64,000 bases of DNA from positions 262,828,954 to 262,892,953 of the forward strand of contig NC_081825.1 in NCBI RefSeq assembly GCF_030867095.1. The letters are read 5' to 3'. Below the pieces are notes generated by a model that saw only the letters and a program-made list of their open reading frames with translations, did not search any database and was not told the origin of the DNA. Of the stretch, positions 1 through 11,930 are shown in pieces (positions within the stretch are counted from its first letter, which is position 1; every line of letters begins with the position of its first letter). The stretch comes from Alligator mississippiensis (taxonomy: Eukaryota > Chordata > Crocodylia > Alligatoridae). Both the position numbers and the translations under genes were made by a program.

Positions 1-1590
1 CAGAATATTGCCTCTGCCTTGCACAGTGTTGCTAGATTTGAGAAAGAGAACTATTGTATTAAAACCACACATCTGTGGTAATTAGGCTATGTAAATATAC
101 AGTTTTTCCATTCTTAATGTATAACCGTATGTCCATAAATATCAAATACTTTGATCATTTCACTCACTGTCACCTCTTAGAATTTTAATTTCTCAGTCAA
201 ATTCCACTTCATACACATAGTCCCTTGTGTGACATGCCTACAAGCAAGTCTGTGCATATGAGGGACAGCACAAGGTTATTTAAAGTCTCCTGAAGATGGA
301 AAATGGATTGGAAATGAACATTTTCATTCAAATGCAAGCTGTCCTGGGAGCTTCCTGAATTGTCATATGCTTAGGCCACGTTTACAGTTAGCTCTAGCAT
401 ACACACATAGGGGCCAAATTCAATGCATACATACAATAATTATGACACACCTGGCAGCAGTGGCCCTGCTGGTGCTGCCCCGACACATCTCTTTGCTCTG
501 TGTAGAGCCAGTCTGGAGCTCTCTGCCGGCTGCTTGGGAAGTGGTTTAACACAACATGCTACACTGACTCCAGTTCAGCAGTGGTGTGGGTACTGGACCT
601 GTACCAAACCAGTAGTTGAGGTAGGTGTTTACCTACCAGCTACACAGAAGTCTTGTCAGGCTGAATTGGTTAATGTTTGTAAAACACTTACAAGATGTGA
701 GGTGCTACAGACTGTGACAATGATAAACAGTAACTTCTTTCAGGGAAATGGTCTGAAAAACATTCACACACAAGTGGAGTCCTGCCAGGACAAACCTGAT
801 AAGTTTATGTTGATTTGACTGAAATTTCTGAGCAAATTCTTCATTAGCTACAAAAGATGAGAGAAGGGTCCCACTAGTGACAACTTTGGGTCAGAGGATC
901 AGAGGCAGACAGTAACCAGGGCAGAGATGGGCTTATTATCATCCTATAGATGTGTCTCTGGGATTCCAGTGAGACTAAGACCTATTGTGTAAAGGCTTCA
1001 CAAACAACAAATAAGATGGTTGCTCACTCAATCAATGCCCTGGGGGTAGTAAAGAGCTACATTATCCACCCTTATACCACTGCACAGTAATTTCTCTACC
1101 TGCTCTGTCTTGTTTAGTTCTAGTTGGATTTATCCATTTAATGCCTTGGAAATTTATTTCTGAAATGAAACTGTTCTTTGTTATTATAGGGCTCTGGCTT
1201 TAATAAGAAAGACAAACTCCAGAGCCAAATTTTGCTCTTTGCCTTTAATAATTTGAACCCCCTGTTCAGTATTACCTTGCAATAATGAACAGGAGTTGAC
1301 AAACATATTTCTATTCTGCTGTATGCAGGTTTTAACACCATAGCCAAGATGGTAGTATCTGGATTAGAATTCATACAAGGTGACTTCTATAAACAAAACC
1401 AGGCAATGGTCTGTTTATTCCAGTGTTAGTGATATCAAGTCTTTTTCCTAAAGCCCCAGATTCTGGATTCACGTTGTTACGGTAACAATGTTACCATGAA
1501 ATACCAGCTTGTATTTACAATTAAATTTAAAATGTTGTCCTCACAATTGTGAAAAAAAGCTTTAAAACCTGATTCAAGTGCACACTAAAA
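1..1590. other. No gene or named repeat recognised
   Basis: AT-rich sequence. The longest open frame, near 423-818, has no domain, biased composition or splice context that I can recognise, and looks like chance. I see no repeat end, CpG cluster or RNA gene. Confidence 0.6.
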
Positions 1591-1668
1591 GCTTAGGCAG
1601 ACAAGGTTCCTTGGGTGAATTTGATATCTTTTATTAGACCAACCCAAATGGTTGGAGAATAGTTATTA

Positions 1669-1702
1669 AGCAAGCTTTCGGGCTCAAAAACCCTTCGTCA
1701 GG
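1669..1702 (-). ncRNA. Hammerhead-ribozyme-like core (left arm)
   Basis: On the minus strand the order is CTGACGA, a stem II of GGGTT/AGCCC (one G-U pair) with a TTTG loop, then GAAAGC. This matches the CUGANGA-stem II-GAA pattern of hammerhead ribozymes. The following AGC-TT-GCT-T could form a three-pair stem III with an unusually small loop and a U at the cleavage position, so self-cleavage may be weak or need a dimer. Confidence 0.5.
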
Positions 1703-1765
1703 CTAAGGACGCTGCAGCAGTTGCTGCGTGCTCTTCCTGGATGGAATGAAAAGTAAAGAAGCCAG

Positions 1766-1798
1766 GGGCTGGGCTGGGCTGGGCGGGGCTGGGCTGGG
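1766..1798. repeat. GGGCT simple repeat
   Basis: Six to seven imperfect copies of ggctg/ggcgg between the two Penelope-like arms. Confidence 0.85.
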
Positions 1799-1830
1799 GA
1801 GTCAGCTGCCAGGCAGATTGTAATGTATCA

Positions 1831-1917
1831 AAAATCCAATGTCTGTGTTTAGTCCCTGATCTCTAGTATCCAGCAGGTTGATGAAATGGAGCTCATAGGC
1901 TCGTCTCTGGGAAGTGT
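1831..1917 (-). pseudogene. Penelope-like ORF, C-terminal remnant
   Basis: The minus strand reads TSQRRAYELHFINLLDTRDQ and then GLNTDIGF. This resembles the C-terminal end of Penelope-like reptile ORFs, which I recall ending in a YE-HFINL...LNTDIGF pattern. Only about 28 codons remain, so the reverse transcriptase and GIY-YIG endonuclease are absent here. It lies directly upstream, on its own strand, of the left terminal arm, as expected for the 3' end of such an element. Confidence 0.5.
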
Positions 1918-1944
1918 TGTGTAAATTGCTGCAGCGTCCTTAGC

Positions 1945-1977
1945 CTGACGAAGGGTTTTTGAACCCGAAAGCTTGCT
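1945..1977 (+). ncRNA. Hammerhead-ribozyme-like core (right arm)
   Basis: The plus strand reads CTGACGA, stem II GGGTT/AACCC with loop TTTG, then GAAAGC and a possible short stem III. It is the near-identical inverted partner of the left-arm core and keeps better stem II pairing (five Watson-Crick pairs). Confidence 0.5.
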
Positions 1978-2296
1978 TAATAACTATTCTCCAACCATTT
2001 GGGTTGGTCTAATAAAAGATATCAAATTCACCCAAGGAACCTTGTCTGCCTATATCCTTAGACCAACACGGCTACAACCTAAACCCCCACTAAAAGCTTA
2101 GAAACCAGAAAACAAATAACCTTAACCCCAAATTTAATATTTGTCAAAAGTCATGTGATTTTAAGCCAATCTCATAACTTATAAATGCTAGGGCAGGCAA
2201 AAAACCTCTGTATCCTGAATTGCCTGCCAGGGAAAAAGACTTCCAAAAAGTTGAATTTCTATCTAGACCTGAAAGTAACAGTGAACTTTGTGGTCA

Positions 2297-4690
2297 TAGA
2301 ATCATAGAATCAATGGACAGGAAGGGACCTGGAAGATCGTCAAGTCTGGCCTCCTGCCATAAGTAGGAGGTTAATGAGCATAAACTAGCTCAACGAGCCT
2401 CTTCTTGACCATCCAGCCTCCTCTTGAACACCTCCAAGGATGGCGACTGCACCACCTCTGCAGGGAGTGTGTTCCAGGCTCTAGTTACCCTTACGGAGAA
2501 GAAGTTCTTTCTTATGTCCTGTCTAAATCTCCCCTTGGTTAGTTCGTGGTTGTTGGTCCTTGTCATCCCAAGGGGTGCCTTGCTGAAGAGTTGCTCCTCC
2601 AGATCTTGGTGCCCCCCCAACATACTTGTAGGTGGCTATCAAGTCACCTCTCAGCCTCCTCTTACTCCAAATGAACAAGCCTAGTTCCTGGAGTCTCTCC
2701 TCATAGGGCCTATCCTCTGGGCCCCTCCCTGATCATGATCATTTGAGTAGGGGTGATGCGTAGGGGGTGCTTGCGGGTGCACGTGCACCCCCTCAGCGTG
2801 GCAGTGCACCCCCCTGCAAAAAAGGCGCCGCCGACACTGTCTGTGTCTGTGGGCGGTCAGCAATCCCCGCTGGCTGCTGCTGCTGGGGGGCCTGCGGGTG
2901 GTCACTGACCCCTGGTCAGCGCTCGCTGCTGACAGTGCCAGCAGCATCTGCAGAACCTCCCCACTCACCGCTGCTGTGCTCCTACCGCTGCCCCCATGCT
3001 CCCGCTGCCAGTGCAGCCGTGCCCCCCAGCCACCGGGGTCAAGCGCCGTTCATGCTCTCGAGCTTATCCGCATCCTTCTTGAAGTGCAGTGCCCAAAACT
3101 GGGCACACTACTCCAGCTGAAGCCTCACCAATGCTGAGTAGAGAGGGAGAAGTGCCTCTCTGGATCTGCTGGCAACACATTGGCTGATGCACACCAGAGT
3201 TCTATTCGTCCTGCTGGCGACTTCATCACACTGTTGGCTGATATTCATCTTCTGGTTGACTGTGACCCCCAGGTCTCATTCAGATGTTGTGTCAGCCAGT
3301 GGGCTACCGCCTATCCTATAGTTATGGTGAAGGCTCTTCTTACCCAGATAAAGGACCCGGTGCTTTTCTCTATTGAACCTCATCTGATTCTGATCAGGCT
3401 GACCTGCTGGAGCTGGCCAAATGGTCCCCCCAACAGGTGTCAGGGTAGTTGAAGTCACCCATGACAATCAGGTCTTTAGTGTTGGCTGCCTCAGCCAGTT
3501 CCCTGGGAAATGCCTGATCATTCGCCTCTTCTTGGGAGGGAGGCCTGTAGTAGACCCACACCATCAGGTCATCCTCTCCTGAACCCCCTTGTATCTTGAC
3601 CCAGGGGTTCTCAAAGGACTTTTCCCCACTATCAAACCTGACCTGCAGGGAGGGGTACCACTCTTTCACATAGAGGGCCACCCCTTCTCCCTTCTCCCCA
3701 GTGCGGTCCTTCCTGTAGAGCCTATAGCCATTGATATCCACTGCCCAATTGTGTATGTCATCCCACCAGGTCTCTGTCAACCCGATGAGGTCAAATTCCT
3801 CATCTATCAGAAGGAGAGCCAGTTCTTTCTGTTTGTTGCCCATACTTCTAATGTTTCCATAAAGGCACCTGAGTTCCCCTCTGGCCACCTCAGGTTTTTG
3901 GTCACTATGCAAGTATCTCAGGACATTGGTGCTCATCTGGGTGTCCACTATGTCAGTGTCCTCTCCTGGGTCATCATGGAAAGAGGATTCATGTATGGTA
4001 GTGGCTTCATGTACAACAGTGGAACCTTCCCCCTCTCCTCCAGTCATGCTTAATCTAAAGTCCTCCTCAGCAAGTTGGTGATTCTTGTAGAGAAGAGCAT
4101 CCTCCCTCTGCCTGTGAGGTGAATACCATCTCTTGCATGTAGACCACTGCCACTGAACTGCCTACCAAGGTCGAGGAATCCAAAGCCTATGCGGTGACAT
4201 CATCTCCAAAGCTGTCAGTTGACCTCCTCAATGCACTCCTCCTTTCATTGGCTTTGGCCCCTAACTGGGAGGATTGAGGAGAAGACCATTTGTGCCCCCA
4301 GGTCATTGAGCTTCTCCCTCATGGTCTTGTAGTCACCCATGATTCTACCAGGGCTGTTTCTCGCCATGTCATTGGTACTCACATGGACAAGAAGCATGGG
4401 GTAGTGGTCCATAGGGCAGACTAGTTTAGGGATCCTTTCTGCAACATTTCAGATCCTGGCTCCTGGAAGGCAACAGACCTCTCAATCTTTGTTCAGGTGA
4501 GAGAGACATCCACTGAGCTGCTGTTTGTCCCTGACATAAATAGTTGCATTGTTGCTCAGGAGTGTAGCTGCTGAAGCCATTTAGGCTGTTGGTGAACAAA
4601 ACAGTCTTTCCTGGGTAAGTCTACCTAGTAAAACGACTCCCTCTGGCAGAACTCTTGCTGGGGGCTCTCCTAGAACACATTCTGCTGTAG
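2297..4690 (-). mobile_element. CR1 LINE, internally deleted copy
   Basis: The 3' end at 2297 shows the reversed CR1 terminal repeat (tcatagaatcatagaatc). Reading the minus strand, the region near 4250-4450 translates to LVHVSTNDMARNSPGRIMGD and FSSILPVRG, the SGNH/esterase-type domain of CR1 ORF1. At 3394-4047 lies the N-terminal half of ORF2: apurinic endonuclease with NIRSMGNKQ, LTETWWDD and GDFNYPDTCW. It then jumps near 3400 to the late reverse-transcriptase text FNREKHRVLYLGKK, so the rest of the endonuclease and most of the RT are deleted. The C-terminal domain (RQDIRKNFFSVRV) is at 2390-2623. A GC-rich insert interrupts it at 2733-3045. It is a dead copy, older and more diverged than the CR1 at 19.4 kb. 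Confidence 0.85.
2733..3045. mobile_element. GC-rich insert of unknown family within CR1
   Basis: Compared with the CR1 at 19.85-19.93 kb, the text runs normally to 'catttgagt', is replaced by about 310 bp of GC-rich DNA that begins with a G-rich run (gtagggggtgc) and a small gtgcacgtgcac palindrome, and resumes at 'ctctcgagcttatccgc'. About 15 bp of CR1 is missing at the junction and I find no clear target duplication. A non-autonomous element is the simplest reading; the family is not recognised. Confidence 0.5.
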
Positions 4691-4718
4691 CAACTGTGCT
4701 GTCCTTTCAGGAAGTGCA

Positions 4719-4842
4719 GAGTATTGTATTATCCCTGGTAATTATCCACACCCACATCCAAGTGAAGAGTATTGTATTATCCCTGGTAATTATCCCCCCC
4801 CCCCACACACACACACACACATACACACACACACACACCTGC
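4719..4842. repeat. 30-bp duplication followed by C run and (CA)n
   Basis: The unit agagtattgtattatccctg (with gtaattatcc) occurs twice about 46 bp apart. It is followed by a run of about ten C and then a CA microsatellite to about 4840. Confidence 0.8.
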
Positions 4843-4849
4843 CCTTGTG

Positions 4850-5100
4850 CATTTAAGAGGGATTGAATGCAATCAAGCACTAAAGGTCTGATTTTCAACC
4901 CTTCTAAGGCCACTTTGAACCAGTTTGGCAACCCTCATTAGTCTGGACCCAAGCATATTAACAATCTCCAGTAGTAGCTCTATCCCTTCACCCAGCATGC
5001 TGGATCTGGGGGTGCACCAGAAAGGCGGTTATTGATCGGTTGTGTGTTATCTGTATAGTAGGTTTTGTCTATCTGAAGGTGTGCACACCACCCGGTGGTA
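4850..5100. other. Unassigned spacer
   Basis: I see no gene or repeat in this short AT-rich stretch. Confidence 0.5.
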
Positions 5101-8100
5101 GAAATGCCGAGTATAGTGGTCTCAGGTTAGAGTGACCACTTACAAAAATAGAGGAATACTTGGATATTTGGACAGATTGTTTGATTTAGAAAGCCCACCT
5201 GTGGGTTATGGACTGCTAGGGTAGTCCGGACTGCATATAGAGAGGGGTCCATTGCTTTTGTTTTGAGTTTTGTTTTCGGACTTGGTTATCTTGGAAATTG
5301 GACTTTTTAGCACATTTTTACAGATTAGTATACTGGATTTGAGTATTAACAAACAGTAACTAACTTTAAACAGTAAGAAAAATACAGGAGACAGAAGTTA
5401 AGATGTTCAAAGGAAGACAGTAAAGAGTGAGGCAGATGTGAAAGATGTCAAAGATCCCTTGCCTACATATCTGCAAGATATGAGTCTTTTAAAACAAGTG
5501 CTGCAGTGATTGGACATAGCCCATGGACCAAGCAGGCAGTAAGAGATGCCAGTATCATTGCAGATTTAAAAGACAAAATTAAGAACTATATGCAGATATA
5601 TAATATACCACCATGCTTCATGAAAAAGGAGGCTGCAGCAATGTGGCTTTTATGGGAAGCTACTAAAAATCTGTTCCTCCATCTAACTAACTGTTAGGAG
5701 GCATTTTAAAGGGGTTAGCTAAAATTTGTAGTAAGGTAAAGTTGTATGGTAATTGTGACTAGGGTTGTAAGTTTTGTGCAGGAGAGGTGGTTCGTTACTG
5801 CTGACCAGAAAACTTTGTTTGTCTGGGTCAGGCAGAGTAGTGGACATGAGTACATGCTGTGGTCTGCTTGGGATTAAGTAAGAACCTCCTGTTGTGTTTG
5901 CAATAAGAAACTAGGAGAGAGCAGAGAAAGTCATCTCTCTGCTGGAAAGGAGGTATAAATGACAGGGTCCTTGGGAAGGGTTAGTCTTTTATGGATAGTT
6001 ACAAGAGCACTGGTGTGTTTTCTGTGAAGTTTGTAAAGTGTAAGTTACAAGTGCAAGTTATGGCAAGGTAAAGTGTTATGCAGGCAGTGGAGCTTCAAAG
6101 AGATCAAAGATGGTTAGAGAAATGTGAGACAGATACTTTGGGATCCTATGTGCTCCCCCCCCCCCCCAAAAAAAAAAAAAAAATAGAGGCATCTGATGGC
6201 ACAGAAAGAGACAAGGAATGTTACTGGACATCTGCTCAGGCAGTGGCAGAGAGTTTGTGATTGGAAGTGAGGGGAACCTTGGTTCTCCCCCCACCCTCTC
6301 CAGGAACAGTGAAGGGCCTAGAAGAGATAGAGATTATTACAGGAAGGTAACACCTTGTTCTGGGAAACATTAGGGTACAGCTGTGTAAACAGAAATCAGT
6401 GCCCAGAATTACTTTGAGTTACTCTGGGCAGGAAAAGAGCAGTGAGCTTATCAGAGGCATGTTTTGTTTTTCCTCTGCAGAGGCATAGTTTGAAGGTTCC
6501 TTTTTGAGGTAGAAAAAGTTTTTTTGAAGGAATTGTGTGTGGTGTGCAATTCGTCGCCCATGGACTTTTGGAGGGAGCTAGAATGGAGCTTACTGACTGT
6601 GAGGAAGAGAGATAGAGATTGGTTTTAGTTTGTAGAAGGCAAGGCCAGCAAAAAGTGTGCAGCTGTAAGAAAGAGAGAGAGAAATCAAGATTTGCTGGAT
6701 GAATTGGTTTGCAGAGAGCAAGCCAAGAAGGGGCCACTGATGAGAATGGATTGTGAAGCCTGTAGCCTAGAAAGGGTTATGGTTAAGATCTATTAACAAA
6801 AGGAAAACTAAAAGTTAGGTAAGACCTAGAAAAAGGAAGTGTTGGGATTCTACAGAGTTACTAGAGAAAAAGATCTGCTGGAGAAAATAATTGCCATCAG
6901 AGTTGAAAGAGAATTGCTAGATCCAGTGACCTGCTGAAAAGTGAGAGATCTCTGAAGGTGTTTGAGAACAGACTCACAGAGCACAGAAAGGAATTAGGAG
7001 TGGATGCTAAAGAGCAGAGCCCAGCCAGAGTTTGTGAGAGCATAGAAAGCCAGGGACTCAGTCTGAAAGGTGGGTGAGGCAGTCAGTGACCTGGAGTCTA
7101 GGAGGGGTTAGATCAGGAGAGAATAGAACTGGATGAGCCTGGAGGCTCTGAGGGGAGCTGAAAGAGAGAGAAATCTGAGAGGGGGTCTGCAGGGCCCTAA
7201 GAAAACCAAGTGATCTGGCAGTCCAGAGAAGGGGCACAGAGAAATGATCACTGTTAGAGCTGCCAGAGCCAGGAGCCTGCAATCTCAACTGCCCCAGGAG
7301 GGGCCAGGAAGCCCAAAAGTGAGAAAGTGTGCCCATAAGGATTAAAGAAGTCCATAGCAGGAGAGTAGAAAGTTTGGTCCCGGGTATGACCTAAAACTGC
7401 CACCCTCCTGGGTGTGTTTAGTGTGGTAGAGCTACCTGTAGCAGGGTAGTGTCAGCAAAATGCTGCATAATAATCACCCTGGGGAATGGGCAAGGGCAAA
7501 TATAGGGTGCCTTAAAACCCTAGCTTCCACCATCTTGTGGGTTCCCCTTAATTGGGAAAAGGCTAGGGGGAGCATACCCTGACAGAAAAACCTTTAGTAA
7601 AGGCGCCAAAGAAAAAGAATAGAGGAAAGTTTAAAAACGGGCTGGGAGGCAGCTGTTACAGAGAGAGATGTGGAAAGTGTTTAGAAAGAAAGGAAGGAAA
7701 AAAATAAGAGATTAACAGAGTTTAAATGCTAAAGCAGGTAGAAGGAAAGAGTAAGAATGTAATTTTAAAAATAACTGCTTTAAAGCAGGGAAAAAGATAC
7801 AGTTGCTTTAAAAAAAAAAGGTCCTGATCTCAGAGTGCCTGAGGTCATGCTGTGGTCTGTTTGGGTTAAGGACAACAACTGCTGTCGCTGGTCCAATAAG
7901 AAGGAGTGTTGTATGTTTGCTCTGTGTGTGTATTGCAAGGCAGGGCAACTGCTGGAAATAAGTATCTGCAATCTCATTGGTAAAGGGGGTGAGAAATGTT
8001 TTGGTTTTTTTTAACCTCCCGGCACTCTTCAGAAATAGTGTAAATCTTTTAGAAAGGAAAGTATTAACAACTTGTTAAGGCAAAAAAAAAAAGGGTGTGT

Positions 8101-9880
8101 TTATGAAATGTTTTTTATACTTCAGCACTGTAAATGTGTAAATATGAATAATATTTTACTTCAAGGAGTTTTCCTTGGCAGGTTGGTGTGTGTTTGTTTG
8201 TTTTCTTTCCTCTCTTTCTTTTGCCAAAGCTATAGTGTAAAATCTAATCTAATAGCAAAGGTGACTAAAGAACTACGAGGCCATCAACAGCGTTTTCTTC
8301 ACCTAAGCCGTGGTTTTATCATCACAGCAAAATTGTTTTGTATGTCTGTTTTGTATTTTTTTGTTGTTGTGTTGTTTTGTTTATTTAATGGATTAGTTTA
8401 AGTTGGCAAAAGTTTAAATGTAAGATGTAATATAATAAACATTATTAGTAATATTCTCTATAAAATTAAATCTGTCTGTGGATCCCAGACCAGAACACTT
8501 CTGTCCAGTTGGACTGGAAAGTTGTTCTAATCTTTGAAACAAAGAACAGCAATTCATATGAAAGTTTTAAGTTATAAAGTTTACTTGTTTAGCAAAATAG
8601 CATTTAGTAAAAAAAAAAAAGTAATAGTGTGTGTTTCGTAAACAACCTAATGAAATGTTTTTTAAGGCTATAAAGGAAATCTCATTTGTATTTAGATACT
8701 ATTTATAACACCAACATAATAATGTGTGTGAAAACTGCATTAACCTATTGTTTTATGGACAAAGTTAATAAATCTAGCACATCAGTATTTGCATAAAGAA
8801 GTAACGAAACTCTTTATTGATTACAGCAAAATACAAATGGACAGCCAATGAAGTTGGTAATGAATGTGGATCAGTTTACTGATGTGGGAGATACCACTAA
8901 CTATGACGTGCATAAATGGTTGGCACAATTAAAACGAAAAAATTGGAAACCCATTTTATGGGAAATTAATGACCAGCTATGTATTTATAACTGAGATAGA
9001 AGAGAAACATACTTTAGATTCCAAGTGAATTAAACTAGTGCGTATCATTAATCATCATAGTACAGTGGTATATAAAATACAGTTAGAAAAAAAATCAAAC
9101 TAGGTACATGTATTTCAGTTAAAGTTATTCAGTGGTGTATGAAATTTAATGTAGTAAATTTATTTAAAAGCCACAGGATGCCAATGACACCAATGGACTA
9201 AAAGACCAGTGGCTGTTAAACACCAATATAGAAAAACAAATGTTAATTTGTATTTGTTGTTGTGTTTTTCTATTTTTAATATATTTGTGTGCCATAATAT
9301 TTTGACTTAGCTTTGCTTATTGCTTATTAGGTTGTTTGTTTTTTGCTTTGTTAAGTAAACCCTTAATTTCGAAAGTGAGTATAACCTCCCTAACTGGTCT
9401 CTGAAGTATGCAGGTAATTCGAATATTACCAAACACACACCCAGAAATGTTAGGGTCATTCATAACCCTCCCATTTGTTCAAAGAAAGCACATTTAGACC
9501 CCTCATTTAATTGGCAAATATTTAAATGACCAAAACAAAATTGTCGATCATCGTATGTATAATAACCAGACTGATAATCAATGGATATGTCCCACATTGC
9601 CACTCTTGGAAGAACCCTGCTTATTCCAGAGCGACGGACTGTCCACATGTTATTAGAATAAATTGGATAATAGCACAACCAAACTGTATTTTGATAGAAT
9701 AAATTATGTATGTGGTAGGACTCAAACAAATGATTTGACAAGGGAAAAATGCTTCATTTCTTCCCATGCAGCAACATATGTGTAACGTCACTGTTATTCA
9801 AACTCCACTTTTAACGTATTATTTCACAAAACAAATAATTCAGGATATAGGTATAAAAGATAACAATTTGATCATTTTTA
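5100..9880 (+). mobile_element. Possible degraded retrovirus-like element, unclassified
   Basis: A 4.8-kb A/G-rich stretch with no host gene signs. Plus-strand translations contain protein-like stretches: a Lys-rich helical segment with PWTKQAVRDASIIADLKD at 5506-5697, a KWLAQLKRKNWKPILWEIND segment near 8.9 kb, a Cys-rich hydrophobic segment near 9.2-9.3 kb, and a Cys- and N-glycosylation-rich segment (NSTTKLYFDRINYVCGRT) near 9.55-9.78 kb that looks like a viral surface glycoprotein. A segment of about 50 bp near 5853 recurs near 7847. No reverse transcriptase or clear LTR pair was found. It is broken in several places and looks old. A complex-retrovirus fossil is one reading; chance open frames in A-rich DNA is the other. 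Confidence 0.25.
6155..6183. repeat. C13-A16 homopolymer junction
   Basis: A run of about 13 C is followed directly by about 16 A. Confidence 0.9.
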
Positions 9881-9887
9881 ATGTTTC

Positions 9888-10648
9888 TGTCAGGACCCAG
9901 GGCAGCCGGCCAGCAGCTCTCCCTGACTCCCACCCGGGCAGATAAGGGTCCGGGGCCTTAGAAGGCCATCAGGCGGGTACTTGTGACGCTTGGAGTGGAA
10001 TTAATTAGGCAGACGCTTATCGGTTGCAAAGCAAGATTATTTACTCACACCGTCAAGGTGGTGAATAGCGGAGGTCAGAGATACTTGGTTAGTTACAGCT
10101 TAAGGTTCGTAGGTCATAGGTTGATCTGCATAAGAGTTCTTTGGTCAGGCAGATAAACGGAGAAAAAATCGGGCCGGCAGGTCGTTGATTTACGTCTGAT
10201 AAGGTCGAGACGGGGGAGACTGACAAGCGATCAATTTGTCAGTTATTCTCACGCATACGTTCAGAGGTTTTTTTAGGTGTGTGTGCAGAGGTCTCCCGTT
10301 CTTCACGGAAGTGAAGACGGGTTTTATTTGTGTAATAGCCAATTGCTTTTTGTCACGTCATAAATTTAATTAGAATCGCCAATTATCTAGCCGTCTTCGC
10401 TAGGGTGTTATCTCACAGGGTTACTCCCTGTTTTCTCTGACCAGTTATAATGATTTATGTACAGCACAGAAGGCTAAGTTTTATTTCTAGTTAGTGTCGC
10501 AGTTATAAATCTCTTTTTGACATGCGCAGCAAAAAAAAAGCAGTTACTATCATTATTGTTAACCCTTAGTTAACCTAGTGCAGAAAAAAACTGTTTTGAA
10601 TGGTTTTACTTGTTTGTGACATGGGCACTACTTAATTTGGTTGTGACA
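9888..10648 (-). mobile_element. Solo LTR of an endogenous retrovirus
   Basis: A 761-bp unit begins TGTCAGGACC and ends GGTTGTGACA, so its ends are short inverted TGTCA/TGACA. It is flanked by GTTTC on both sides (9883-9887 and 10649-10653), a 5-bp target duplication. There is no internal retroviral sequence, so it is a solo LTR left by recombination. The minus orientation is inferred because the GC-rich U5-like part lies at the left end. The exact duplication suggests moderate age. Confidence 0.75.
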
Positions 10649-10898
10649 GTTTCCATAGAAGTCAGTTAAACCCTGCTCAACCTTCTAATGCAAAATTTGC
10701 AAATAACCAAATTAACCACTGCCACTCGTAAAAACTCAAAAGTTCACAGTATTTCTATATTGCATCTAGGTAAAGAAATCCTGAAAGTTTCAGAACAAGC
10801 CAAACAAATGTTAGTATATCATTGGTATGACATCTTCACAGAATAGGCTCCTTCAGGGACAGCTATTTTTAATATCATGCTGCACCCTATGATAATAT

Positions 10899-11930
10899 TG
10901 TTTCTCATAATGAAAAGTTTATTTCTTGTCATGTGTTGTTAAATAAAATCAATGCATCCAAAACTTTAAAAACTGCGATTGAAAACAAAATATCTCCTTA
11001 TCAGACAAATGTAGTTTATGACCCATTCATCACTGACATTTGAAGGGTCAAAGTGGGGACATGTAGCATGAACTGAACTAATGTAGCTGATGTTAACATA
11101 GAGTGTAATAATAGTGAAATATAACCATATTAGTCTTGTCTTGTAAGTAACTTGGAAACTCCATTTTGTATCCTTCTGCTTGACATAAGTGAATGAACTC
11201 TGCATAGCCTTTATGTATGTGTGTGTATAAAAGGGTGAATGGTGAAAGAATGGCATAGAGACGGGAGAAGATTTAACTGTTTATGTAAGCAACAAGGCAC
11301 TAAATGTAAGTTACCAGTCAGTAAACTAATTAATAAATGGCTGAAGAATTCCTTTAAGGCCTAGGGCATAAAGAAGATAACAAGGAGAAAGAATTCACCC
11401 ATCCTGCCGAACGGGCAACAAGAACACTCCAAGGCTAAGGTAAGCTGAAGACAAAAGAAGAACAACCACAAAAACAGAAGCTGGGTATGGAAAAACCCCA
11501 AAGCATTGAAACAAAGGATGCCAATCCCTATAAAAGAACACTTTAAAAATGCCAAGTTGGGTGAGTCTCTTTCTCTACTGCTGTTTCATCAGAGCACAGA
11601 TGCATCTGTTCACCCTGCTCCAGCTGTTATCTTCAAATCTGCTATCTTCAAATCATCATCATCTACTGAATAAGCCTGGGTTGGCCACCCTGGGCTGATA
11701 TTGACCAGCTATTGCTGGTAACTATATCTGGTGCATGTGTGGATGAAATGGTTGTTTTGTGTATGTGTATGCCTGTGTGTAAAGATGTGTATGATTATTT
11801 GAGTGTGTTTCTATGAATGGTGTGCCCATACCTCTATGTCTAACTCATGTGATCAATAAACATGGCACCTTGCCTTATCCCTCTTTATAAAGTCTCGCTC
11901 GTGATTTGAGCATTGGCAATTTGAGTAACA
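10899..11930 (+). mobile_element. Solo LTR, second family, with TATA box and poly(A) signal
   Basis: A 1,032-bp unit begins TGTTTCTC and ends GAGTAACA (imperfect inverted termini) and is flanked by AATAT at 10894-10898 and 11931-11935. On the plus strand it holds a TATA box (ctataaaag, about 11528) and an AATAAA signal at 11855-11860. That gives a U3 of about 0.65 kb, an R of about 0.3 kb and a short U5. A second TATA-like motif lies near 11226. No internal sequence is present, so it is a solo LTR. It shares no clear sequence with the LTR 250 bp upstream. Confidence 0.75.

Larger units (their letters stand above)
1593..2075. mobile_element. Penelope-like element ends in inverted orientation
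   Basis: About 115 bp at 1594-1712 returns as its reverse complement at 1932-2047. Both arms carry a ggttccttgggtgaatttga segment, a 'ttttattagaccaaccc' segment and a hammerhead-like core. The right arm runs on into 'agaccaacacggctacaacc', a tail common in reptile genomes. Between the arms lies a short minus-strand coding remnant and a GGGCT-rich simple repeat. Penelope-like elements are known to end in terminal repeats that may be direct or inverted and that often hold hammerhead motifs. Assigning this copy to that class is inference from the ribozyme core and the coding remnant; the arm identity is directly visible. Confidence 0.65.

Noticed and set aside
423-818. 131-codon open frame on the plus strand
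   Set aside because: No domain, no splice context, ordinary AT-rich surroundings; the length is within chance.
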